A DNA stretch of 64,000 nt from Craspedostauros australis (taxonomy: Eukaryota > Bacillariophyta > Bacillariophyceae > Mastogloiales > Achnanthaceae). Below the pieces are notes generated by a model, which worked only from the letters and a program-made list of their open reading frames with translations, made no database searches and had not been told where the DNA came from. The DNA is taken from assembly GCA_026770025.1 (NCBI GenBank), contig JAMXDE010000012.1, forward strand, positions 1,426,001 to 1,490,000, read 5' to 3'. Positions 1 to 10,680 of this stretch are shown piece by piece (the stretch's first letter is position 1; each line of letters begins with the position of its first letter). The position numbers and the translations under genes were made by a program.

Positions 1-3000
1 TTGACTGCCTTGTTCGCTTTTCAGCTTGGGTGGCACTTCTTGTTGCAGTCAGTGCGGTGTGGTATCGTATGTAGTCAAGTGGATGAACACTCTTCATTGA
101 CAGGATCTCCGGTTTGTAGCAACTTGGATGTACGATCACTGTCTGAATGGCTTCGCTGATTGCAAGTAATAGTTGGCCAGAGTGTGAGCAGGTATGATCT
201 CTGGTGCCTTGTTGGAGTCGTGGTTCAATGGAGCGTGGACGTTCGGTTTCGTTCTTTCGTTCGTTGTTTGTGGGGTTGTGCCTCCTTTGGTTAGATCCGT
301 GGCATCTCCATTTCGCCAAATCGCCGGCCGTGAGCGTGTCCCAATTGCGTTCCAACAATATGTGATACAATAAGTTGCGGTAGAAATATAATAAATGTAA
401 TAACGTTTCAGAACATATTCAACTTCAGGACAGACTAACGACTTGTTGGACTAAAATGAGAAGTCTACAAATACAAGCGCAGAATGACAAAGCCAGGGAA
501 GATTTGAACCAAGCTTCGCACCTTTGTGGATTGGCTTGTCGTCGATCAAGTGCAAGGGTCAATGATGCCCTCGTACCCGTGCCCATACCCGTGTCCATGG
601 ACGAATGATTCTTCTTGAGCATCATTGCTTGCCTTGCCAAGACAGAGAGCATTCGACAATGCATGGATACATGTAGATACCGCTTGCGCCATGTCCCATC
701 CCGTTGCAGCAACAGCAGCATTGTCAGTGGTCATTGACGACTAAATCATGGTGCAGACATGAAGACTTCGAAATCAAAGGTATGGCATGGGTTTGCCCTT
801 GGCGCAGCGCATACCGGGTGGCGCAATAGTTCAGAGTACGCAGAGTGTCGGATGCCTCTGCGCGGCGAAGACTTGTAATCGTGCGACTACGATTGCTTCA
901 ACCCATGAAAAGGAGTGATAGATCTTGCACAAGGTCGTTGGTGCAAGTATCATGGGGGTAAAAGAACTCTTCGTCCTCCCTTCTCTATCGCACAGAGTAC
1001 TACACTTTCCGGTGTCTTCCGAATGTTGATTAAGCTGTTGTTCAAGATGCGATGCTCCATTGATGCGTTTGCATCCATCCACAATTGATCCAAAGACACA
1101 GAACGAATTGCAACATCATCTCCGAAACCACTTGGGCAGTTTTGGATCTTGCAAAGCATCGGTGCCTGTCCTGGCCATGATGATTTCACCGCTTGTGGAT
1201 GGCGCCAATCCGCGGGGTTGTCGATGCCAGAAGATAACCTTAGGTGGCACCGCCATGGCTGTGTCTTGTTGGGACGAAACATTGTCCTGACAAGAGATTG
1301 CTCACTCTTTCTTGATCCCAGTGATGCGTTTGTATGGTACACACTCGTGCGGAAAGAGGATGGATTGTCGTCGGTGAAGCGATGCAATCGTGGGGCATGG
1401 GCGTCATTGCTGTCGCTTCATAGGGGGCAATTGTGCGATAGATGGGCATCAGCAATTAAAGAGATGCAAATGCTGTGCCTGGACCTTCACTGCGAAGGTG
1501 GAACGAATGTTGCTTTGCAACGAGACTCCTTCAATTGCCTCTTTCTGCACATTCATCACAACGGCCACATTTCGTGACATCTCAACAAGAATCAAACTCG
1601 CATACACAACTATGCGTGGACCGCAAGAGCGGTATTAAGAGAGAAGATGGTGACGCTGATTTAGAACCGGAGAAGTAGCACCCACGAACAGCGACATGCA
1701 GTTTGTGAGCGAAAACTTGAGAGACGAGGTTGCCAAGACAAGGATTCTTTTGTATTCGTATGAACTGCTCGACGTGGTGGCCTTGGAACGTGCGTACTCC
1801 TGTTGTTACATAGGGAAGTTCCCTTGACGACAAGGTACGTTGGTGCGAGTATGATGCCTCTTCGTCAGCGGGCGTTCGCCCAATCCTTTACCACACCGTC
1901 GCGATCGTCGTCATTGTCGCGATCGGTGGGTTGCTTGACGAGGCAACGCGGCGTCAGTACTGGTGACATGTGGGAGTGGGAATGTTGGCGTTCCAGGAAT
2001 TGTTGCTGACTCGAACGTGCAATCGTGCACCCTCTGAGAATGTTGTGGATCTGTTCGATCGTGTGTTTGCGCAATTTGAAGAGTGATGACTTGCGACGCG
2101 TTTCACGAACGTGCGAACTCAAGGCGAATAAACAAGCTCACGCACGTACCCAAAGACGTTTCGTCGTATTGGGCGACGACAACATAATCTGTCTCTCGCA
2201 AGTGAGGTTCTTGAAAGCACCATTCCTTCGTCGCTTCTTCGCGAATCGAAGTTGTTGTTGGATTGTTGGTTGGGTGAAGCCTTCTGGCTCTTATTTTTAT
2301 CGTTGTCACAGGTTTCGATACAAATAACGCTTGCGCATGATTTTGTTGCGCAGTCTCACCAACCGAGCGCGTTTCCTTCCTGCTGCTCTGTTCCACGAAG
2401 CACCCGGGGTGACGGAGAGTAATTGTTCGTGCCGACACCGCTACAGCAGTCGATTCGACGGCTTTGCTGTCTGAATGCCTGGTTTGTGTGGACCATTTGC
2501 ACAACAAAGAAGCGACACAGCACATCACGGCATTGCTCTGGGATGAGAGCACAAAGCCGTCGCCGACATCAAGCAACCAATCAACCACGTGCGCTGACCA
2601 TCACAGACACCTCCCCATGGTCCACTCAACGCGCCGCACTTCCGACACTTATCCACAACGCTCACAGTTCCGTATCCGTTGATTGATCAACACAACACGC
2701 ATTCCGCCCTCCCGAAACCTCTGTTCCTTGAAGGAGCCTCTCCAAAGTGTTCGTACCATTAGCAGTCGGTCGTATAATAAGTACCGCAAGAACAGAGGAG
2801 AATAGAGCAGAACAGAGTACGACCTCCCCATTGCCTGCTGGAGAGCGACAGCGACGAAGACTGTCCATCTATCGAACCGAGTGACCAAGACAACGAAAGG
2901 TCGCAGCCATCCCAGCATAATCGCAAGCGAACGAGTCAGAGAGCTCCCCGCCTTCCTCACGAACACAATACAGCACAACACAACACAATACAACATAACA

Positions 3001-3093
3001 CAAACAGTCTCTGAGGCCTCTGCACTATTCTATTGTATCATAATACGACCAATTCTATCAGAATATATTCTATTATATTCGTAGGTCGCAGAG
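1..3093. other. Gene-free spacer
   Basis: No reading frame here shows a recognisable domain, plausible composition or homologue; the short open frames on both strands overlap each other and look random. The right end, about 2960-3090, is a run of ACAACACAA-type sequence followed by T/A-rich sequence with TATTATA-like pieces, which probably forms the promoter and 5' leader of the gene starting at 3094. Around 2774-2815 there is another TATAATA motif followed by an AGAG-rich stretch. I see no tRNA or other RNA gene. Confidence 0.5.
2960..3093 (+). promoter_or_regulatory. C/A-rich leader and A/T-rich upstream region
   Basis: Between about 2965 and 3005 the sequence is an almost pure A/C run built of ACAACACAA and ACAATACAA units. 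It is followed by A/T-rich sequence with several TATT/TATA pieces up to the ATG at 3094. This resembles the C/A-rich leaders in front of other starts in the window. Its role as promoter or 5' UTR is inferred from position only. Confidence 0.4.
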
Positions 3094-4653
3094 ATGACAA
3101 AGGACACAACAGAGCAATCGCAAACAGCACAACCCACGATGATGAACACGATGATGTCAGCAGGAAAGCATGCCTCATGGGACCACGAGGATGATCCGGC
3201 GACGGCCATGAACACGATGAACAACGACCGCAACCAGCCACCGACGTTCCCGCGACGCCGCGTCTCCACCTACAGCAACGAGGGCGTGCAAACCGCCATC
3301 CATGGCTTGCAGATGCAGCCCGAGCTGCAGGAGCTGCTGCAGGAGGTTGACGATGAGGATGAGGATGCGTCTGCGAAGGAGGATACGGCCGCCAATGTCG
3401 CCGACGCAGGCAGCGAGCACGCGGCAACGGTTGCATCCACGGCGTCCTCGTCGACGCGGTCATCCAACGCGAAGGACAGCAATGTCGCCAAGCCGCAGTC
3501 CATCAGCAGCGCGGACATCCACGCGAAGTTCAGCAGCCACTCGCATCGCACCACGGCGCACCGATCTCTGCCAGACACCGAGACTGAGAAACGCGCACTT
3601 GAGAGCGAGACCATGCATCACTCCATGACCTCGTTCGATCGGCGGTGGCATCAGCCGTCTACGCCATCTCTCAACAAACGATCGGCGATTCCGCAGATGC
3701 CGCGTCGGCACAACGCCGATGCGAAGACGATGCCGGATCCATTGGCCAGCCCCACGACGAAGTCCACGGCCAGAACGAGCACCTCCACCCATCCCGGCTC
3801 CTTTCCCACGGCGCCGCAGCATCCAGTTTCAGGTCCTTCGCCGTCGCGACATTCCGTCCACTCGACACCGGATGAGACCGGCTTTTCCATGAACCACCCG
3901 CAGCAGTTCCCGAATCTGCGCTCCGACACGGCCCCGCAAATGCAGGTGCGTCTCAAGCCAAAAACGCAGTTCGCGCCACAGCAACCGACGCGACAAAGCT
4001 CGCGCCAGGCCGCGCCCGTTGCGTTGAATCCCAAGCAATCGTATCCCGTCTTCAGCGACATCCACATGAACGATGCCGCCAGCACCATCTGGGATGATCA
4101 GGACGACGATATCGACACCGTCGTGTCGGGCGGCAACCACGAGGTGGACGCGGCCGAAGCAGCACCCGTCCAGCTCCTCACCAAGAACCGCATCCGCGCC
4201 TTGCTCAGCGACATGTACGAGGACTTGGCCCAGCTCACGGAACGCACCAACGGCAAGGTGGGAGCGTGCAAGGACTGCACCAAGTACATGTCCCAACAAC
4301 GCAAGGAGGAGTCGTGGAACTACTTCTTCGACGAGTACTACAAACCAGGCTTCGTCTGGATCCGTTCGTCCGGCAACCCGATCCACCAGGAAGGCCTCGT
4401 CAAGATGTTCACGCACGATATCTCACAGCTCAATTTCATCCTCGTCTCCGTCGATTCCATCCGCATCCTGGCGGCGGGACTCGTCGCGGTCGTCGACTAC
4501 ACGGCCGACCAGAGGTTCACCTACAAGAACATCGCCAACGAAGACCGCACCGTGGTGTCGTGCGTCATGGAGATTGTCGATGGCAAGATCGCGATCGCCC
4601 ACGAGCATCGCACGGCGGGGAGGCCGATTCCGAAGGCCACGCGGTGGTCATGA
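3094..4653 (+). CDS. SnoaL/NTF2-like domain protein with long disordered N-terminus (copy 1)
   Basis: This 519-residue intronless protein has about 370 N-terminal residues rich in Ser, Thr, Pro, Gln and His, with no visible fold and two acidic patches. The C-terminal ~140 residues form a compact alpha+beta domain with the look of a SnoaL/NTF2-like (DUF4440-type) fold: a helical start, a YKPGFVWIRSSGNP motif, a VSVDSIRIL strand and the closing motif IAHEHRTAGRPIPKATRW. The same domain closes the minus-strand gene at 19463-21595, so this is a two-member family in the window. SnoaL-like folds bind small ligands or act as protein scaffolds; no catalytic residues can be assigned here. The ATG at 3094 follows a C/A-rich leader. 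Function is unknown; the fold assignment is moderately confident. Confidence 0.8.
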   Translation: MTKDTTEQSQTAQPTMMNTMMSAGKHASWDHEDDPATAMNTMNNDRNQPPTFPRRRVSTYSNEGVQTAIHGLQMQPELQELLQEVDDEDEDASAKEDTAANVADAGSEHAATVASTASSSTRSSNAKDSNVAKPQSISSADIHAKFSSHSHRTTAHRSLPDTETEKRALESETMHHSMTSFDRRWHQPSTPSLNKRSAIPQMPRRHNADAKTMPDPLASPTTKSTARTSTSTHPGSFPTAPQHPVSGPSPSRHSVHSTPDETGFSMNHPQQFPNLRSDTAPQMQVRLKPKTQFAPQQPTRQSSRQAAPVALNPKQSYPVFSDIHMNDAASTIWDDQDDDIDTVVSGGNHEVDAAEAAPVQLLTKNRIRALLSDMYEDLAQLTERTNGKVGACKDCTKYMSQQRKEESWNYFFDEYYKPGFVWIRSSGNPIHQEGLVKMFTHDISQLNFILVSVDSIRILAAGLVAVVDYTADQRFTYKNIANEDRTVVSCVMEIVDGKIAIAHEHRTAGRPIPKATRWS

Positions 4654-4954
4654 AGCGGGGAAACAATAACATACATACCAGTCGTACAAATAGAATACCA
4701 TAAACAACAGCTCTTACTATTTGCGCATCTTAGGAATACCTGCGTCGCGATGAGATTGAGAGTTTGACCCCATTTTTGTTTAGCACACGCCGCGTTGAAG
4801 GACGACTTCCAACAACCAACCAACATTCGCCAAGAATCGATCAATCGCCTCTCTATCATTGTTATGGGTTCTTCGGCGGCTGGCCGGAAACGCAGACAGT
4901 TCCCATGCAAACTGGTATTATCGTCATCATCGGCATCCTTCTTAAATTCAAGTT
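4654..4954. other. Convergent intergenic spacer
   Basis: About 300 bases lie between the convergent stops of the SnoaL-type gene and the globin-like gene. They probably hold both 3' UTRs. No gene, hairpin terminator or repeat stands out. Confidence 0.5.
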
Positions 4955-5911
4955 TCAATCCTCATCGGCCGCATCCAAATGACGCTGCGATGATCTCGAG
5001 CTCGTCATACTCTTGAAGATGCCCCGCAGATGTTCACCCGACCGCCGACGCTCACCCGACTGCCGACGCATCTGGCCCGACGGTATCCCCGAAGCACCAT
5101 ACTGCACCGATTGGCTGCGCGCCTTGGGACGTGTCTTTGGCATCGTGAGGCTGGGACGTTGCGGCTTCGCGCTGCCCTTCATCGATTGGCTGCGCTCCGC
5201 TCGGGTGTTGGTCTTCGGTCGTGGTCGCTGGCGTTGGCCGCTCTTGGCGATGATGCCGTCGCCGGAGTTCGTGCGTGCGATGCGGCCGCGCGTCGGTTCG
5301 CTGATGTTGCATTCCTTCATGCGCTCGTCGATACTGTGCTGGGCCGTTTTGAGCATGGAGTGGCGGATCTTGCGGTCTCGGAACTCCTCGTTGAATATCT
5401 TGCCGTACGGCAGGAAGGTGTCCATGAGCTCGTCGATGATCTCCTGCTCCATCTCCACCTCCTCGCATGCTTCGGGCAGGTATCCCACGAAGAGGTCGTA
5501 ATGCTCCTGGTCGATGATCTCCCGTTTCTGTCCGAGGCTCTGGTAGTACTGGAACTGCAGCTCCATGAGGTAGAGCGCGACGTCGAAGTCGTCCGGCAGC
5601 TTGTTGCCCAGCAGCAGCGTGAGGAACTGCGTGAACTGGTTCTTCGTCTCCGACATGTCGAGACCGCTGAGGAAGGGCGCCAGCACGGGATCGTCCATGA
5701 CGAGCTCGAAGAAGTGCCGCAGGATGTTGATGAGGCCGCCGTCGCCGCCCATGCGATGCAGCAGGCACGTGGCGTCGAAGTCATCCTGCGTGGAGGCGTG
5801 CTGGTTGAAGAGCTCGTCCATGTCGACGCTGCGGATCTGCGACGCCGATGACTCCGAGAACAGCGCGGACAGCAGACCCATGGTATCCAGCTTGCTGTTG
5901 TCGGCCGCCAT
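4955..5911 (-). CDS. Truncated-globin-like protein lacking an evident proximal histidine
   Basis: The chosen start at 5911 gives 318 residues; it sits in a good context (GAACCATGG). An in-frame ATG at 6076 would add 55 residues with no family resemblance. Residues ~54-172 follow the truncated haemoglobin (group I) pattern: GGDGGLINILRHFFELV, DDPVLAPFLSGLDM, the NQFTQFLTLLLG helix and HYDLFVGYL. Known trHbs have a B10 Tyr and a proximal F8 His; here the B10 position reads Phe, and there is no His between residues 67 and 136, where F8 should be. Heme binding is therefore doubtful. Residues ~175-318 form a basic Arg/Ser/Lys-rich, probably disordered tail with repeated RRSGE-like pieces. It could be a sensor-globin relative that lost heme, or only globin-like in fold. 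Confidence 0.65.
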   Translation of the reverse strand: MAADNSKLDTMGLLSALFSESSASQIRSVDMDELFNQHASTQDDFDATCLLHRMGGDGGLINILRHFFELVMDDPVLAPFLSGLDMSETKNQFTQFLTLLLGNKLPDDFDVALYLMELQFQYYQSLGQKREIIDQEHYDLFVGYLPEACEEVEMEQEIIDELMDTFLPYGKIFNEEFRDRKIRHSMLKTAQHSIDERMKECNISEPTRGRIARTNSGDGIIAKSGQRQRPRPKTNTRAERSQSMKGSAKPQRPSLTMPKTRPKARSQSVQYGASGIPSGQMRRQSGERRRSGEHLRGIFKSMTSSRSSQRHLDAADED

Positions 5912-7234
5912 GGTTCTTCCTTTGTTTGGATTGTTCTTGATTGCTATGTGAATGGCTGTGAATGGCTGTGAATGGATGGATGGTTGGTATCTGTTCGTAT
6001 CCACTTGGACGATAAGCACTTGTAGTCGTACGGTATCCACAATGCTCTGCACTCGAAAGAGAGTCACTGCGTCCAAGACGTCACGATTGCAGCGTTCGAA
6101 ATGACCGCCCTCACGAAGGGTTCTCTGTTCTTGATCCTCTTGTCTTCAGCCTGGCAGTTCTTCTCGCGCAAGAGTGGGTGCAAAACACGAGCCAGCCACA
6201 CACTCTGCGTGAGGTGAGAACTCTGAATTGTGGAAGTGTGGACCAGATGGCAGGATCAGAGGTTCCTGCGGGCGACGATGGAAAGAGCCAGGGTTGCTGC
6301 AGTCGATGGAGTTCCTGTGGTTGCGTGTGTGTTCCTTGTGGAGTATCGACTGTCTTCGTCGGCGCAAAAGTGGTGAGTGGCGCGAAAAATATGCTGTACT
6401 CTCGAGTAGCTCGTCGGCTGCGCGGTGAGTTGCGAGGCACAACTCGAGTGGAGGCGGTGTCGCGAGAAGGCCACTGGTAGCATTGAGCGAACGTCGGCGT
6501 TGGTGCCAATGAACTCTGAACAGTACGAACCACTTTGGGATGCAGCCTGGCTCGATCGATGTGGATGCTGCTCCTTGTGATGCGGTTCTTGGTGTCGAAC
6601 GGTGGCCTCTTCCTTCAGCGTTTGGCCTGGTCATCTTCCTGTCATTCCACACGTCTGTATCTTTGTGTGGGTGTTTTGCACTTGCGGTTTGGACGACTGT
6701 TTGAATAATGATAGCGTTACGGTAGAATTGCGATACTATGAGCGTTTTTCCGCTTCGGCAACGTGACACGGACTGTCCGCGTCGGCGGATCCCCTTCGTA
6801 TTTGGGGAACGAACGCAGAACCTCAAACGATTGAAATAGAATAGCCGGAGGGAAAAGAATCTCCGTGAGAAATCGCTTGTTGTGCCCGTGTTGGTTGCAA
6901 TCTAACGTGTGGAAGCTAGAGATATACCATCTCTGGAGAGTGTGCTGCATCGCGCGAGCACATGTACAAGTGGGAGCACGGAACGACTTCAAGACAAATC
7001 ACACACTGTTGTGAAAGTGCCATACTTTTGAATATATTGCATGAGAGTATTTATAATATAATAGTATGTATGGGTTGCAACTAGATTTCCTTCGTTTGTT
7101 GACGACCCAAGCTTGGAGGTGGCTGAGAGATGGACACATCCTGTTCGTAGGAACATGCGAGGTGCTCCTTTTTCCCAGCTTCTTCCGTGGTCTTCTGGAC
7201 CTGAGGTCAATGCCGCCATGTTGGGTCGTGTCCT

Positions 7235-7273
<39 letters not shown>

Positions 7274-7276
7274 CTT
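5912..7276. other. Gene-poor spacer with short tandem repeat and A/T island
   Basis: No supported gene. At 5948-5977 there is an imperfect GTGAATGGCT repeat of three units in the presumed 5' UTR of the globin-like gene. Around 7040-7070 lies an A/T island (TATTTATAATATAATAG). The right end carries the CTG run described separately. Open frames on both strands, up to 226 codons at 6146-6826 minus, have no recognisable motif. Confidence 0.45.
7234..7272. repeat. CTG/CAG trinucleotide repeat
   Basis: About 13 CTG units on the plus strand, interrupted once or twice by CTA. It begins just 4 bases beyond the stop codon of the V-ATPase c-like gene (stop at 7277-7279 on the minus strand), so its transcript would carry CAG repeats directly in the 3' UTR. 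It is likely to vary in length between strains. Confidence 0.9.
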
Positions 7277-7963
7277 CTAGCCTGTGAGGAACAAGGCGAC
7301 GACCAATCCGTACAACGCCAACGCCTCGACGAAGACAAGGCTGACGACCAGCTGCCACGATAGTTCCACGTTCTTGTTATCCGCAAGCCAGCGTTGGCGA
7401 TTGCCGGCTCTGCCACCCAACAACGCACGTCCCATTCCCGCGAGCTTGCCGTCGCTGCCGTATGTGCCGGCATTATCTTCATCGGAGTCATCTGGGGCGG
7501 TCGCTGTATCCTCCTTCTTCTCCTTGCCAACCGATTCGGAACCCATGTACGGACTGCAAACCCCGTCGACGATGCAGGCCATGGCGTATCCGCTCGTGTT
7601 GCAGGCGCCGCCCACGACCATGCCAGCGAACATGTTGCGGATGCCTTGTGCCAACGTCATCGTCTCGCCGTTGCTCAATTTGCCGACGAGAATGATGGAG
7701 ATGATGAGTCCGTAGATTCCCACGACGCCAGAGATGATGATGGGGATCAAGTACTTCAACTTTTCCATCTTGCTTGTGGCGTTCGCGGACGCAGGATGGC
7801 CGGAATTGATCAGGAATCTGGCGGCTTGGGCGGAACCGGTGGTTGCGCCCATGGCGGCACAGTACATGGCGCAGAAGATGCCAAAACATGTGAGGAAGAT
7901 AGGTTCCTTCAGCAAGGCGGCGAAGCCTCCTTCGGACATGGTGGTGGTTGATGATGAACTCAT
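7277..7963 (-). CDS. V-type ATPase proteolipid (c subunit-like) with acidic loop insertion
   Basis: The 228 residues contain four membrane segments: TM1 ~22-42, TM2 ~71-93, TM3 ~107-135 and TM4 ~203-226. TM2 (IPIIISGVVGIYGLIISIIL) and TM4 (VFVEALALYGLVVALFL) match V-ATPase c subunits, and the proton-carrying carboxylate is Glu213 in TM4. Canonical c subunits are ~155-165 residues with a very short TM3-TM4 loop. Here residues ~136-200 form an extra hydrophilic loop with a DDSDED acidic stretch and a Gly/Arg part. TM1 and TM3 are less glycine-patterned than normal. The ring rotates protons in vacuolar or endomembrane acidification. This looks like a divergent paralogue; c'' is less likely because TM2 has no carboxylate. 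Confidence 0.82.
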   Translation of the reverse strand: MSSSSTTTMSEGGFAALLKEPIFLTCFGIFCAMYCAAMGATTGSAQAARFLINSGHPASANATSKMEKLKYLIPIIISGVVGIYGLIISIILVGKLSNGETMTLAQGIRNMFAGMVVGGACNTSGYAMACIVDGVCSPYMGSESVGKEKKEDTATAPDDSDEDNAGTYGSDGKLAGMGRALLGGRAGNRQRWLADNKNVELSWQLVVSLVFVEALALYGLVVALFLTG

Positions 7964-10300
7964 GACTCTCGATTTGGATGTTGCTGAGCTCGGCGAATGT
8001 GCTATTCTAGTTGCTGGCTATTGCTTGCTGCCTGGAAGTGCGCAGGTACCTGGTGATCGATGAATGCGTGGTTGGTTGGGCGAGGCGATTCGAGTTCACC
8101 AATTTCTCTTTTTGTGAGGTGATCCAGTCACCGACGCAACGAATGTAGTTGGGGCAGTTGCTTGCTTGTTGGCAATGATGATGCTCGTGTAAGTGTCGCA
8201 GCAGCAAGCAACAAGAGCATCGCTGCACCAACACAGCCAGGGTGACAACAGGAGCTCCTTGCGTGTGCGCGTTCTCGAATGCAGCAACGTCCACCGCGAA
8301 GCAAAAGGATCAAGACGATGTGACGAAAGATACGAAATTCCGATGATGTTCTCCACAGCACGACTCAACCAGGAGAGGCACGTCACAAATTGGAAACTGC
8401 CTTCTGCCACGAAATCTTCTGTCACCTTGGACGCGCGGACGATGATGTTGACGATGTGAGATGTTGGGCAATTGCTTGTTCCCTCCAATCCTGATGTTGA
8501 GGCCTCGACTTCTTGCATGATCCAGACTGATCCGCACGATCCAAAATACGATCAAACCACAAGTTCGCAACATAACATAGGGCATGCGTTCCTGCCTTGT
8601 CGTCGATGAACGATACTTGCAGAGAGTGGAAGCCGTTGGTTCTTGGATGTCAATCGCAGATGGATTCTCAATCGCAGTAGCCTTGATCAGAAGTGCAAAT
8701 TGGGTGAGGAGGCATGAGGATGTATCTGTCTCGGTCTGCGTACGCATAGCATGCACGATTAGTGTTCCTGCGTAGTTGCCGATCTGCCTCCAACAGATGA
8801 AATCTGTTGTCGTCGAGGTCTTCTTGCTTCTTGCTTCTTGATCGAGGCAGCGTAGACCAAGATCGGGCAGGATAGAATAGAACAGGCGACAGGCGAGCGA
8901 GTCGCATTAGCAATAACAACAACAACAGCAGCGGCGGCAAGCAACAACGAGCAAAAATGCGTTGTTGGTGTGGTGTTGTGAGCTGGCCATCTGGAATCCA
9001 CCACGATTCCTGACGGGGCTGGTGTCCTCGTGTTTGATGGGGGAGATTGGTGAGGGATGAATGAGCCCTTTCGGACGTGTGCGGGCGTGTTGCATCGGTT
9101 GTGGGCGATCGTTGTTGGTAGGGGATACTGTATGGTTCGTGGCGGGCACAACGAAATCGCAAGGAAGGTGAGACTGGCGAGGGCATACCGCGGACTTGCA
9201 GGATTCTTGTACGTACTAGAGTAGTTGCTGCGTGGTGATGAGAATGTTGCTGGTGTGTGTCTGTGTCTGTGTGCGGTCAGGATACTTTCCGGGTTCGGTT
9301 GGATTGACAAGTGAGGCTGGTGTTGCTGTGTACGAGTATTATGGAGAGAGAGGATTCGGTCGGACACTGTTGTTGCTGCGCTGCTACTGATCTGTGACGA
9401 TTCGTGCTATGGTTCGGTTCAGGTTGCTTGCTGATTCCATTTGTCGGCGAGGCGCAGTTCTCACAAAGGTTGCTTCCGTGGATGCGGGTTCGGGTCAACG
9501 GGCAAGGACAGGGCTCTGATTGGTATGGTACTGAGATTGTGTCAGGATCCGGCGAGAGGCGATTCTCCTGCGTTCTCGACAACGCACGAGCGCTTCCCGA
9601 TTGGACAATGGTCGCCAGTGGGTGTCAAGGTTGACGGATTGTGGAACGAAGCGGTTGAAGGCAAGGAGACAAGGAAGGCAAAGGCGCGGCGAAGGGTGGG
9701 AGGTTGTGACAGCACCCTTGCGGGCCAGAGAGATGGTCTCGACCCCAGAGGAACCAGTCGGGGGGACAGCTCGCGTGTGCCACCTACAGCACTCTTCCCC
9801 CCTCTGATTCCTCAGGCCAAGGGTGCATCATAAACATGTGACGAAACAGAGGAAATGAGAGCGCCGAAAACTCATCTTCTTTTGTTCGGTTGCTTTTTGT
9901 TCGACCAAAGCATTTCCTCTCCGTCACGGGTCAACGCGTGCATGTGATGATGATGTGCCTCCTACAGGAACCACGCCGCTTGCCAGCGAGCGCACGCGGC
10001 GTGGAGTCGGGATGTGAAGATGTCAGCATGGTGGAAAGGATTCATCGCAAGTGCGTACATCTGTGGGCGGTGTCATCATCAACGAATCCTTCCTCGAAAA
10101 TGGCGCCACAAAAGTGTTCTGCCATCTTTTTGTGACGTCGTTCTCTATCTTCGTGGCGGAGGTTATGGTGAGTTAAGCGGGAATGGTTGGTTCACTATCA
10201 GAATGGAACAATTCCGAAGAATGACGATGGGTTCCAGGAACATCCAGAACCGCCACCACCAACAATCACCCGGCAATAACCGCGAACAACCGCAAACGCC

Positions 10301-10364
<64 letters not shown>

Positions 10365-10680
10365 CGCACAGGTGAGCAGAACCACCAAACAGCCAAAGCG
10401 AAAACGATGATGTGCCGTTCAGCCCATTCATCTTCATCCCACGGCTCGTAGCTCGTATTATAGCCTCGTATTCTACCTTTCATCTCATACCATTTACACC
10501 AATCTTCTGCGCTGCGTTCATCGACCATCGACCATCGACCATCGCTCACCAACAGACATCAAAGCGTCATCACACAAGCTTGACCAGGAAGGAGGGCTAC
10601 CACAAGAGCCAAGATCGCAACACACTCCAAAGCACATCAAACCACATCAAACCACACAACGCACCGATCGCACCCTCAAG
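7964..10680. other. Gene-poor spacer
   Basis: This 2.7 kb contains no supported gene. The longest frames (for example 8759-9367 minus) encode Pro/Ser/Thr/His-rich sequence with no domain. A CAA-rich patch occurs near 8915-8950 and a long CAA run at 10300-10363. The last ~150 bases are C/A-rich (repeats of CACATCAAACC) and probably form the 5' leader of the hydrolase gene. Confidence 0.45.
10300..10363 (+). repeat. CAA trinucleotide repeat
   Basis: About 21 uninterrupted CAA units end at an ACACGCACAG|GTGAGC sequence that looks like a splice donor. It lies 320 bases upstream of the hydrolase start. It may sit in the 5' UTR, where CAA runs are unstructured, or be a simple microsatellite. Confidence 0.9.

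Noticed and set aside
1..3093. Possible genes, tRNA or retroelement in the first 3 kb
   Set aside because: I looked for tRNA T-loop sequences, RT/integrase motifs and conserved domains and saw none.
10300..10363. CAA run as a poly-Gln/Asn or poly-Thr coding tract
   Set aside because: The open frames through it have no start context or flanking domain; it lies upstream of a well supported gene start.
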